Source: an uncultured Poribacteria bacterium (GTDB taxonomy: Bacteria > Poribacteria > WGA-4E > WGA-3G). Taken from it: a DNA stretch of 64,000 bases. The notes beneath the pieces are model-generated. The model ran no database searches. It saw only the letters and a list, made by a program, of their open reading frames with translations, and was not told where the DNA came from. A program made the position numbers and the translations under genes. Location: assembly GCA_951828515.1 (NCBI GenBank), contig OX639992.1:3078217-3142216 (forward strand), given 5' to 3'. This document shows positions 44,082 to 52,450 of this stretch, piece after piece; the first letter of the stretch is position 1; each line of letters starts with the position of its first letter.

Positions 44082-44612
44082 TTAGGCAGAAAGTCGCCGA
44101 TGTGCTTCAGGCGGTGCGCTATTTTGCAACCAGAGGATGGGTTCTTCTCCTGGCTGATCGGGATTTACCCAGATGATATTCCTGATTTCGCCAACCTGTT
44201 GAGATGCGCGCTTGAAAAGCCCTCGAACGGTTTCATCGAGCGAAATGACGGTTTGATCAGTTGCCAGTGCTGCTTGAAGGAGATGGAAATCTTTTTCCAT
44301 GAAGTCGATTTCATCTGCATCATGTGTTGTCGTTGTAACCTTGGTTTGAAGGTTCTCATCTTCTGGTGGATTGATGCGATCTATTTTCTTGCGTGCATCC
44401 ATTGACACTCGCCACCGGCGGGCAAAACGGGATTGGTGATTTTTCCACTCATTGTTGATTTTCTCCGTCATCACGATGCGGTGACTTAGTGACAAAACTG
44501 CGTTTAGAAAATCACGGCAACGTTCGGCTCGCGGATGGGTTGCTGTTTCGCTTCCAGAGGCTCGGGCAACGTCGGCATCAATTACCAGTCGTTTTGAATC
44601 TCTTACTCTCAA
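44082..44612 (-). CDS. PIN-like nuclease protein (effector of ATPase/PIN module)
   Basis: 176 residues. A PIN-like pattern of acids is seen: LVIDADVA near the N-terminus (Asp14/16), TEKINNEW (Glu), and late Asp residues in FMEKDFHLLQAALATDQTVISLDETV, where 'ADxxxxSxDE' is the usual PIN C-terminal strand. PIN domains are Mg-dependent RNases. Its start overlaps the ATPase stop by 4 bases, so it is translated after the ATPase, as expected for a two-gene defence or toxin-type unit. Confidence 0.75.
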   Translation of the reverse strand: MRVRDSKRLVIDADVARASGSETATHPRAERCRDFLNAVLSLSHRIVMTEKINNEWKNHQSRFARRWRVSMDARKKIDRINPPEDENLQTKVTTTTHDADEIDFMEKDFHLLQAALATDQTVISLDETVRGLFKRASQQVGEIRNIIWVNPDQPGEEPILWLQNSAPPEAHRRLSA

Positions 44613-45910
44613 GATGCCTCCTCTTTGCCAAATCTAATCCTGTCTACAGCATTCAGATAACGACTCTGTGCTTTAAGATCAACATCATCAAAATCTTCGG
44701 GCCATTCTCCATAAGCACCTGCCTCATCTAAGTCCGCACTGTTGACTTCAGTGACACCATCCTCGCGCCGTGTAAACCAGTGCAGCTTGACTAACTCCGG
44801 CGAGAGATCTCCTTCGGCAACGAGCGTTTGAATCCCCAAAAGTAGTAGAGAACTGTGTGTTTCAACAACAACGCGCACACCCCGTCTTGCCGCATCTGCC
44901 AGTACACGCGCTAAGGCGACCTGTGCGCGGGGATGGAGGTGCAGCTCCGGTTGTTCAAGATAAACTAACTGTCCGGGTGCCGCTGCAATCACAGCGACTA
45001 AAGCAGGTAGCACTTCGGATACTCCTCGTCCAACATCGGTAATGTTGACCATGCCTGTTTCATTAGGACTGTCATACGGGAGGCGACCGACCTGAATCTC
45101 AATGCCGATGTCACCTATTTTTTTTGTGCTTACTTTGCCTGTCAATTCAAGCGTATAGAGTGCATCAGTTACCATTTTCAGGCGTTTGTCCTTCATCTCC
45201 TGCCACTCGTGGATGACGCTCGCAGCATAATTTTCAAACGTGCCGGAATACGGGGGACCCGTGTTGGCCAATTTGTAGATGCGTTCTGGGTTGCCACGTA
45301 GTCCGGGTAAGTGAATGGTATTGAAAATATATGCTCCAAAGCCATAAGTAACCTCATAGAGACTATTACTATACTGAGATCCCAAATACAAAAAACAGCG
45401 CGAACGCTTCACTATATCGAAATTCTTGAATGCTGGATCTTGATTACCCAGTGCCTTGATTTCTTCAGGCGACATCTCTGGATACAATGTAACAGACTTA
45501 GCAGATAAGGTCTGATCGGGTCCTGAATTTTCTTTAGTCATTTCGACAATTTCAATCCCATTCTTTCCCTTTCTGAAAGTCGTCTGCACTGAGTTAAAAA
45601 CATTAGACTTATGAGTCTCGATTTGAACCTGAAAACGGTCTGTTCCCTTTTTGTCAGGTAATATGGACAAAAATTGTTCTGCCTCAGTAAACTGAACGTT
45701 CGGCCCGTCAATCTTTAGTGGTCCCGGATCATAGGGTGCCTCCAGCGTCTGTTTTAGCAGGAGGAGCGGCTGCATGATGCTGGATTTCCCAGAACTGTTC
45801 GCGCCAGCAAGGATCGTCAGTGGACGGATGTCGATCTCACATCCCTCCGCTATTGACTTGAAACCCTTGACAGCTATCTTGGTGATGCCTGAGATGTTTT
45901 TCTCCGACAT
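44609..45910 (-). CDS. AAA_15/OLD-like ABC-type ATPase
   Basis: 433 residues. Walker A GANSSGKSS (36-44), ABC-like signature and Walker B in QLVYLEQPELHLHPRAQVAL, and the H-loop in VVVETHSSLLLLG. Long central insertion (about 80-280). The type is like SMC/OLD ATPases and the AAA_15 proteins of defence systems such as PARIS, but the partner is a PIN-like nuclease. Upstream of the start are three tandem 12-bp repeats (45936-45971), a candidate operator. Confidence 0.85.
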   Translation of the reverse strand: MSEKNISGITKIAVKGFKSIAEGCEIDIRPLTILAGANSSGKSSIMQPLLLLKQTLEAPYDPGPLKIDGPNVQFTEAEQFLSILPDKKGTDRFQVQIETHKSNVFNSVQTTFRKGKNGIEIVEMTKENSGPDQTLSAKSVTLYPEMSPEEIKALGNQDPAFKNFDIVKRSRCFLYLGSQYSNSLYEVTYGFGAYIFNTIHLPGLRGNPERIYKLANTGPPYSGTFENYAASVIHEWQEMKDKRLKMVTDALYTLELTGKVSTKKIGDIGIEIQVGRLPYDSPNETGMVNITDVGRGVSEVLPALVAVIAAAPGQLVYLEQPELHLHPRAQVALARVLADAARRGVRVVVETHSSLLLLGIQTLVAEGDLSPELVKLHWFTRREDGVTEVNSADLDEAGAYGEWPEDFDDVDLKAQSRYLNAVDRIRFGKEEAS

Positions 45911-45935
45911 GTGAGACCTGCTCCTTTTGATAATT

Positions 45936-45971
45936 GCTTACCTAATCGCTTACTGAATCGGTTACCTAATC
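45936..45971. promoter_or_regulatory. Three tandem 12-bp direct repeats upstream of the ATPase/PIN module
   Basis: GCTTACCTAATC, GCTTACTGAATC, GGTTACCTAATC in perfect 12-bp register, 26-61 bp upstream of the ATPase ATG. Spacing of about one helical turn suits binding of a regulator. Confidence 0.6.
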
Positions 45972-46054
45972 ATTCATTTTTCGGACGTAGTTGATGATGA
46001 AGTTGTGGTGTTTGGTGAGGGTAAGATCAATGTTGTCTATGATGTGTGCGGAAT

Positions 46055-46074
46055 GGCGGGGTACAAACCCCGCC
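46055..46074. repeat. GGCGGGGT hairpin repeat
   Basis: Stem GGCGGGGT / ACCCCGCC with loop ACAA. Related GGCGGGG/CCCCGCC units occur at 2410 and 54365-54465. Here it follows the NCS2 gene and may terminate it. Confidence 0.6.
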
Positions 46075-46102
46075 AGTAGAGAACAGTAATTGCACATCAC
46101 AC

Positions 46103-47443
46103 CTACAAATCGCCGATGTAGCAGGCAATGAAGAAGAAGGCGAAGTAGTATATGACCGGATGAATCTCTTTCCTACGACCCGTCACTAACTTCAAAAACG
46201 CTAACGAGATAAACCCGAAGCCGATGCCGTCTGTAATGCTGAAGGAGAGCGGCATCATCAGCATTGTAAGGAATGCAGGGATCGATTCTGTGATGTCTTC
46301 CCAATCAATCTGACTGACATTCCTGAGCATCAACCCACCAACAACGATGAGTGCTGGGGCGATAATCGGATAGAGGAAAGCAGATTGGCTGATCTGAAAC
46401 CCACCACCAGCAATCTTAACAAGCGGATATAGAAAAACGGACAGCAACATGAAAATCCCAGTAAAGGCAGCGGTGAGACCTGTCCGTCCGCCTTCGGCGA
46501 TACCTGTTGCGCTTTCGATGTAACATGTCACAGTTGAGGTACCGAGTAAAGCACCACCAACGGTACTTCCCGCATCCGTCAAAAGTGCACCTCTGGCTTT
46601 TGAAAGTTTCCCCTCTTCCATCAGCTCCGCTCTATAGCCGATAGCCGTGAGCGTCCCGATGCTATCAAACATATCAATCGCAAAAAACACAAAGATGACG
46701 GGAATGAGTTTCTGAATGGTTTCCAGTCCGGCAAATATATCGGGAAACTGTAGTTTAAAGAGCGTTGGCTCGATGGACGGCGGTGCCGCGACAATTCCTT
46801 CATACGAGGCTGTTCCAACGATGAGGTTGGCAACAGCTGAAATAAGGATACCAATCAGGATAGCACCTCGCACCTTGCGTGCGATGAGTGTGAGCGTTAC
46901 AGCAATACCGAAGATTGAGAGGAGTACGGGTCTGGTGTCAAGAGCACCGCGGGTGATGAACGTGGCAGGATCTTTTGTAATGATTCCACTCCACTGTAGT
47001 CCGATGAAGGCAATAAACAGCCCAATCCCGATAGCAATGGCATTTTGGAGCGAGTGTGGGAGCGCATTCATGATTGCCTCGCGTATCCCCACAAATGACA
47101 GTATGAAAAACAGCATACCTGCTATGAAAACAATACCTAACGCTTCCTGCCAAGGTATGCCTTTACCTAAGCAGAGATCAAAAACGAAGTAGGCATTAAG
47201 CCCCATACCCGGAGCCAATACAACAGGGTAATTCGTAAAGTACGCCATGCAGAACGTCGCGAGTGCACTGGATAGGCAGGTCGCAACCATAACGGCACCA
47301 TAATCCATGCCAGACAACGAAAGCATTGAGGGTTGCACGAAGATTATATATGAGATTGTCATAAAATTCGTGAGACCCGCAACGAATTCCCGTCTCAACG
47401 AAGTGTTACTCTCTTTTAGCGCAAATAACTTTTCAAGTATCAT
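46103..47443 (-). CDS. NCS2-family purine permease (AzgA/GhxP-like)
   Basis: 446 residues, about 13-14 membrane segments. Imports guanine/hypoxanthine/adenine with protons. 'RREFVAGLTNFMTISYIIFVQPSML' and 'VVLAPGMGLNAYFVFD' are the signature of the AzgA branch. 'FAIDMFDSIGTLTAIG' and 'LLGTSTVTCYIESATGIAEGGRTGLTA' are the substrate-site helices. Full length. GGAGG lies upstream of the ATG. Confidence 0.93.
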   Translation of the reverse strand: MILEKLFALKESNTSLRREFVAGLTNFMTISYIIFVQPSMLSLSGMDYGAVMVATCLSSALATFCMAYFTNYPVVLAPGMGLNAYFVFDLCLGKGIPWQEALGIVFIAGMLFFILSFVGIREAIMNALPHSLQNAIAIGIGLFIAFIGLQWSGIITKDPATFITRGALDTRPVLLSIFGIAVTLTLIARKVRGAILIGILISAVANLIVGTASYEGIVAAPPSIEPTLFKLQFPDIFAGLETIQKLIPVIFVFFAIDMFDSIGTLTAIGYRAELMEEGKLSKARGALLTDAGSTVGGALLGTSTVTCYIESATGIAEGGRTGLTAAFTGIFMLLSVFLYPLVKIAGGGFQISQSAFLYPIIAPALIVVGGLMLRNVSQIDWEDITESIPAFLTMLMMPLSFSITDGIGFGFISLAFLKLVTGRRKEIHPVIYYFAFFFIACYIGDL

Positions 47444-47460
47444 CTTCCCTCCTTTATTGG

Positions 47461-47620
47461 CGGTCAGTAGTCAGCGGTCAGCAATCAGGAGAATAACCAT
47501 CAGAAAGAGGTTTCCGATGCACATCAAGCATCTCTTTCTGAAACTGATAGCCATTTTGTGGCAGTCAAGGGAACCGTGTATACCAGAACCTCTCTTTGCT
47601 GATAGCCGATGGCTGATGGC
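47461..47620. repeat. CAGTCAGCAATCAG-type interspersed repeat, intergenic copy
   Basis: 'cagtagtcagcggtcagcaatcagg' followed later by 'gctgatagccgatggctgatggctatt'. The same word families occur at 48717-48752 and, in frame, inside der and the 56943-60149 gene. Confidence 0.65.
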
Positions 47621-47622
47621 TA

Positions 47623-48594
47623 TTAAAAGTTTGGCTGAAGCACACCATAAGGCAATTGTTCCCCTTTCAAACCCGCAAGCAGATTTTCCATCGCCATTGT
47701 CATCATCTTCATCCGCGTTTGAACAGTAGCACTACCGAGATGTGGGGCAATGATAACATTGTCCAAACTGAGAAGCGGATGGTCGGTATTAATCGGTTCC
47801 GGCTCGGTTACATCAACGGCGGCACCTGCAATCTGACCTTGCTTGAGCGCGTCGTATAAAGCGTAATGGTCAACGACAGGACCCCTCGCGATATTGATTA
47901 AAATGGCTGTCTTTTTCATCAAAGCGAGTTCCGCTTCGCCGATGATATGTGTTGTTTCCTCTGTCAGTGGGACGTGAAGTGTCACGAAATCGGAGACTTC
48001 CAACAGGTTTTCAAGTGTTACGTATTCTACGCCGAGTTCCTGTTCCCAATCTGGGCGGCGTTCACGTTTGTAGTAGAGAACACGCATGTCAAAGGCTCTT
48101 GCACGTTTGGCGACTTCATACCCAATTCGTCCCATGCCTACAATTCCTAAAGTCGAATGATGTACGTCGGTCCCCCAGAGGATGTTTGGGTCATAGTAAT
48201 GCCACTGTTTAGCGACTTGGACGTGGTTATAGGCAGGAACAATATTTCGAGCGGTGGCGAGTAGAAGTGCCATTGTCATATCAGCGGTGGTATCGCTGAG
48301 AACCCCTGGCGTATGCCCAACCGCGATCCCTCGTTCTCTACACGCTTCAACATGAACGTGGTCGTAACCGACCCCGACGACGGAGATGGCTTTGAGATTC
48401 GGTGATGTAGCAATCATCTCTGGAGAGACGGGTTCATGTCCATAAGTCATTAACCCATCAAGTGGCGGAATCTTTTCAGCGATAGGCGGTAAAATGGCAC
48501 TTGTGTGCCACATATCGACGTCGCATTCTTCTGCTATTTTCGCGAGGATCTCTGCTCGGATAGGACGTGTAATAAAAACCTTAAAGCGGGACAA
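47623..48594 (-). CDS. D-isomer 2-hydroxyacid dehydrogenase (glyoxylate/hydroxypyruvate reductase-like)
   Basis: 323 residues. NAD(P) fold motif GIVGMGRIGYEVAKR near 150, catalytic Arg in NIARGPVVD, Glu in DVTEPEPI and His in APHLGSATVQTR. Reduces a 2-oxoacid such as glyoxylate or hydroxypyruvate. AAGGAGGAA upstream of the ATG. Monocistronic, flanked on both sides by interspersed repeats. Confidence 0.9.
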   Translation of the reverse strand: MSRFKVFITRPIRAEILAKIAEECDVDMWHTSAILPPIAEKIPPLDGLMTYGHEPVSPEMIATSPNLKAISVVGVGYDHVHVEACRERGIAVGHTPGVLSDTTADMTMALLLATARNIVPAYNHVQVAKQWHYYDPNILWGTDVHHSTLGIVGMGRIGYEVAKRARAFDMRVLYYKRERRPDWEQELGVEYVTLENLLEVSDFVTLHVPLTEETTHIIGEAELALMKKTAILINIARGPVVDHYALYDALKQGQIAGAAVDVTEPEPINTDHPLLSLDNVIIAPHLGSATVQTRMKMMTMAMENLLAGLKGEQLPYGVLQPNF

Positions 48595-48609
48595 GGCATT
48601 CCTCCTTTA

Positions 48610-48752
48610 ATAGCCATTAGCCGTCAGGGCGGATTTTTTCAAAAAATCCTTTCAGTCGTCGGTAAAGAGGTGTTTTTGCTTGGGTGTTTCCCTCGTTTAA
48701 CAAAGGTTTCCTTTTGTGACTGACCACTGATGGCTGATTGCTGACAGCCATT
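48610..48752. repeat. Repeat-rich spacer between der and the dehydrogenase gene
   Basis: Contains hairpin GGATTTTTT/AAAAAATCC near 48632-48650, the 'TGTTTTTGCTTGGGTGTTT' word (also at 44029-44047) and a 'ggctgattgctgacagccatt' repeat copy. Confidence 0.55.
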
Positions 48753-48753
48753 C

Positions 48754-50139
48754 CTATGACCTACGATAGAAAATCCGTATCGGTGTGCCGTGAAATCCGA
48801 ATTCCTTCCGAATATTGTTGACGAGATACGACTCATACGGCTGCTGCACGCGATGGACATTCCGTCCGAAAATCAGGAAAGTGGGTGGTTTGGTCTCCAC
48901 CTGCGTGATATATTTCAGCGCAGGGCGTGCCCCTTTAACCCGCGGCGGTGGATGTACATTGCGCAACTCCAGAAGCAAGTCGTTGAGTGCCGGTGTTGGG
49001 ATATGCGTGCAATACTCACGATAAACCTCAAGCGCAGTCGTTAATATTTGGGTAACGCGTTGCCCAGTCAGTGCCGAAACAAAAACGCGTGGGACGTAGC
49101 CGAGTTGTGGGAGTTGTACATCTATCGCATCCATAAACGCCGGATGTGTTGTGCTATCCTTGTCGATCAGATCCCACTTGTTCATGACTAAAACGGAAGC
49201 TTTCCCCTGTCGCTCGATAAAATTAGCGATAGTCTTATCCTGCTGTGCAACGTCCTGGGTTACATCCAGCACGAGTACAGCGATGTCACTTTGGCGAATG
49301 CTGTGTATTGCGCGCTGCACGGTCGCCGACTCAAGTTCATCATTGATAGCAGATTTACGGCGCATTCCCGCCGTATCAACTACCTCGAAAGGGACATTGT
49401 CGTGAACAAGTCGGATATTCACTGCATCGCGCGTGGTCCCGGGTCGGTCATCAACAATCATCCGTTCTTCACCCAACAGACTGTTAATAAGCGAGGACTT
49501 TCCGACATTCGGTCTGCCAACAATGGCGATTTTCATCGTGGCAGGCATGTCGTGAACAGTTTCGTCGGTCTCTGGTAGGGTTTCAACGATGTGATCGAGT
49601 AGTTCCCGGATTCCATCGTTTTGGACACACGATGTCCACATCGGTTCAGCCAATCCCAGTGCGTAAAATTCGGCGGCTTCGTTCTGAAACCGGTCACTGT
49701 CGACCTTATTGACGACGAGGAAGATAGGTTTATCAGCAGATCTGAGTTTATCAACGACAACCATATCGTGCGGCATGATACCGGTCCGTGCGTCAACAAC
49801 AAAAAGGACAAGGCTTGCTTCAGCCAAGGCAGCATCCACTTGTGATTGAACATTGTCAATGAGTCGGTCGTCCGGATCGATGTCCAAACCGCCGGTATCT
49901 ACGATGGTAAAGGCGCGATTTTCCCATTCCACATCAGCGTAATTCCTATCGCGCGTCACACCCGGGGTATCATGGACGACAGCGTATTTACGTGAGGGAC
50001 GGTTCTTGACAGTCGGTTCTTGCTGACTGCTGATGGGAACCGACTGCTGACGACTATTTCCAACAATTCGATTGAAGAGCGATGATTTCCCGACATTCGG
50101 TCTGCCGACGATCGCAACAATGGGACGTCCAGTTTCCAT
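48754..50139 (-). CDS. der: GTPase Der with an in-frame repeat insertion
   Basis: 461 residues from the ATG at 50139 (AAAAGGAAAA upstream). An essential double-GTPase for 50S ribosome maturation. First G domain: GRPNVGKSS (12-20), DTPGVTRDR and NKVD; second: GRPNVGKSS, DDRPGTTRDA, NKWD; then a KH-like C-terminal domain ending in 'GFHGTPIRIFYRR'. In the first G domain, between G1 and switch I, about 24 residues (28-51) are extra and encoded by an interspersed repeat (49987-50058). All catalytic motifs are intact. Confidence 0.95.
   Translation of the reverse strand: METGRPIVAIVGRPNVGKSSLFNRIVGNSRQQSVPISSQQEPTVKNRPSRKYAVVHDTPGVTRDRNYADVEWENRAFTIVDTGGLDIDPDDRLIDNVQSQVDAALAEASLVLFVVDARTGIMPHDMVVVDKLRSADKPIFLVVNKVDSDRFQNEAAEFYALGLAEPMWTSCVQNDGIRELLDHIVETLPETDETVHDMPATMKIAIVGRPNVGKSSLINSLLGEERMIVDDRPGTTRDAVNIRLVHDNVPFEVVDTAGMRRKSAINDELESATVQRAIHSIRQSDIAVLVLDVTQDVAQQDKTIANFIERQGKASVLVMNKWDLIDKDSTTHPAFMDAIDVQLPQLGYVPRVFVSALTGQRVTQILTTALEVYREYCTHIPTPALNDLLLELRNVHPPPRVKGARPALKYITQVETKPPTFLIFGRNVHRVQQPYESYLVNNIRKEFGFHGTPIRIFYRRS
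49987..50058. repeat. In-frame interspersed repeat inside der
   Basis: Encodes SRQQSVPISSQQEPTVKNRP on the minus strand. The DNA has CAGCAGTCGG and CAGCAGTCAGCAAGAACC units that match the repeat family at 47461, 48717 and 59473. Confidence 0.7.
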
Positions 50140-50143
50140 TTTT

Positions 50144-52405
50144 CTAATTTTCCTTTTGAGAAACGGCAATAACCGATTTTACCACAACAATAATAGGAAT
50201 TGCAAGCAATACTCCCCAAAAGCCGAGTACAGATGCCCCAACAATCACAGCAAACATAATGAGTAATGGATCTACATCAACAGCAGAACTCATAATTTTG
50301 GGTGAAATCAATGAGTTATCAAGCGTCTGGATACCAAGAATCGCACCCAACACAAAAGCACTGCGAATGAGGAAATCAACTATTCCGAAATCCCCAGCAG
50401 CCAGTCCCATGAGCATCGCTATGTATGCGAAACCACCACCGATAAAGGGTCCAAAGGTCGGTATAGCATTACAAATTCCGGCGAGTACACCGATAACCAA
50501 TGCGAACGGCACACCGATAATGCTGTACGCAATGCAAGAGATGACCGATACTATCGCAATGACTGCGACTTGCCCTTTTAGGAACTGTTGTAGATTCCTA
50601 TCAATCTCGCGTAGGTAGGTTTTGGCAGCTTCACGATAACGTTCAGGCACCAGCATGATGAAACTGCGAAAGTAGTCGTCAAACGATTGACTTGCATAGA
50701 CAAACACGATAAATGCGAGCAACATTGTGGCGACAAATCCACCGAACCCAAAAGCGATCGAACCTGCGAATTGAACCCCCTCCCTGACAGCTTCACCACC
50801 GGTTTGGGCGATCGTTGGAATTCTTTCAGTCAGGTATGTTTTCACCTGCTGAACGATTGGTTGATCCCTGTAAGTGTAGGTGATACCTTGGTTACGCGTG
50901 GTGAAGGGTTTCCATTTCGCTGAAGGTATAGTGCGATGCCGGAGGGCATTATCATTACCAGCATATACGCCCGAAGGTGCTGAAGTTAACAGCGAAATTG
51001 TCGTCATCGCCTCTGTCACTTCCATTTTTCGCCACTGGTTTCCAAGACGATGCCATTCATAAAGCCCTTCGGATGTACCCGCGTAAAGTTCGCTGTCAAA
51101 TACCTGAGAGGTATCTTCCACATCATCCCAAGTTTCACCTCCATCTGCCAAGGCATAAACCGGGTATGCTATAGAAGGGAGCGGATTCCACTCAAGAGAG
51201 GAACCTTCGAGATACCAATGCACCGTTGTAACCATAGGCGGAGGAACTGTCTGCTCTGGCGGTGTAGTGTCGATCGCGGCTGTGCTGGCGACATAAGTTA
51301 CGTTATCACCATTTCTATCGACAACAGAAATGATACTGACAATGGATCTTTCGTCATAAGTTTCGGGATCAACCTCACGCCAGGTTTTTCCTGAATCGGG
51401 ACTGTTGTAAAGCCCTTTTTCCGTGCCGACATAGATCTGGGTGTTGTCCCAAATCGGAATGCTGATGGCTTGAACAGAAGTGGTGTCGAAAAGGGTTTCC
51501 TGCGCCTTGTGCCATATCTTCAGCGTGACGTTTTGGATACTTGTTGCATCACCATCAATTTGGCGCACGCCTATAGAGGCTTGCGGGACAGTGGTGTCAG
51601 GGGGTAATACTTTGTAATACCGATATAATCCGCTCCGAGTACCAGCGTAGATAACATCTTCAGTTGCCGCAAGTGCTTGTATCGGTTTTCCAAGGAGGGC
51701 ACCATTTGTAATACCGATACGAGACAGCACTCCTCCTGTTCCTTGTTGAATCTCATAAACCCCATGGTTGGTACCGAGGTAAAAAGTTTCTACTTGCGGA
51801 TTTCCCCCGCCGGTAGGGTTTTCATTGTCATCTTGTAAGGGTGAGGGTGCCTCGTCCCTACGGACTGAATCGACGCTAATAGCGACTGCACCAAATGTTT
51901 CACCAACGACATAAGGCAGAATAATTTCGTGATAAAACTTCAGCAATCCGCTTCCCATCTGACCTGCCTGTCTACTCACCTGTTTTCCAGTGTAGAATAG
52001 CAGTCCACCACAAACGAGCACAATTAGTACAGTCGCAAGTCCACGCTGATAGCGCGCCTTGAACGGGAGAGCATTCCAGAGAAATCGAAAGACATAAGCG
52101 AAGCCAAAACCCAAAATGAAAGGGGTCAACACGCCCAACAGACGTATAAAAATCCACACGCCTATCATCAGTATTTCAAGAATGATGATGCTCTTTAGAT
52201 CAATCCAGCGGTAAACGCGGATAAGCAGGACAATCAGCAGTATCGGTACTATCGGATGTAGTAGGAGTATCCGGCTACTGTTGGCACTGCCTTTGTAATA
52301 GGCAAAGGCTATCCATCCCGCGGCGAGCACAACGCTAATAATTGAGAGAATCGCTGTGACGCTGAGTGTTGGTTGCTGTGGGTTCGATTCGTTCTGTGTG
52401 TCCAT
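50144..52405 (-). CDS. AI-2E/PerM-family transporter with a beta-propeller-like insertion
   Basis: 753 residues versus about 350 for the family. N-terminal membrane segments at about 15-35, 48-66, 72-105 and 122-140; C-terminal transporter half from about 530 with 'GVPFALVIGVLAGICNAIPTFGPFIGGG' and 'LDNSLISPKIM', typical of AI-2E proteins. Between about 180 and 505 lies an inserted exported region with five propeller-like blades: YLGTNHGVYE, IYAGTRSGLY, IYVGTEKGLYNSPDSGKTW, LYAGTSEGLYEW and VYAGNDNALR. It contains a 21-bp interspersed repeat (51570-51590). Four bases before der, so the two form an operon. Confidence 0.88.
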   Translation of the reverse strand: MDTQNESNPQQPTLSVTAILSIISVVLAAGWIAFAYYKGSANSSRILLLHPIVPILLIVLLIRVYRWIDLKSIIILEILMIGVWIFIRLLGVLTPFILGFGFAYVFRFLWNALPFKARYQRGLATVLIVLVCGGLLFYTGKQVSRQAGQMGSGLLKFYHEIILPYVVGETFGAVAISVDSVRRDEAPSPLQDDNENPTGGGNPQVETFYLGTNHGVYEIQQGTGGVLSRIGITNGALLGKPIQALAATEDVIYAGTRSGLYRYYKVLPPDTTVPQASIGVRQIDGDATSIQNVTLKIWHKAQETLFDTTSVQAISIPIWDNTQIYVGTEKGLYNSPDSGKTWREVDPETYDERSIVSIISVVDRNGDNVTYVASTAAIDTTPPEQTVPPPMVTTVHWYLEGSSLEWNPLPSIAYPVYALADGGETWDDVEDTSQVFDSELYAGTSEGLYEWHRLGNQWRKMEVTEAMTTISLLTSAPSGVYAGNDNALRHRTIPSAKWKPFTTRNQGITYTYRDQPIVQQVKTYLTERIPTIAQTGGEAVREGVQFAGSIAFGFGGFVATMLLAFIVFVYASQSFDDYFRSFIMLVPERYREAAKTYLREIDRNLQQFLKGQVAVIAIVSVISCIAYSIIGVPFALVIGVLAGICNAIPTFGPFIGGGFAYIAMLMGLAAGDFGIVDFLIRSAFVLGAILGIQTLDNSLISPKIMSSAVDVDPLLIMFAVIVGASVLGFWGVLLAIPIIVVVKSVIAVSQKEN
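51570..51590. repeat. 21-bp repeat inside the transporter gene
   Basis: Contains CTATAGAGGCTTGCGGGACA; identical over 21 bp to the intergenic copy at 56703-56723. Here it encodes part of VPQASIG. Confidence 0.75.
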
Positions 52406-52450
52406 TATGTGGGTTTATTGGCGGTTGAGAATTTTAAATCTCACCAGGGT

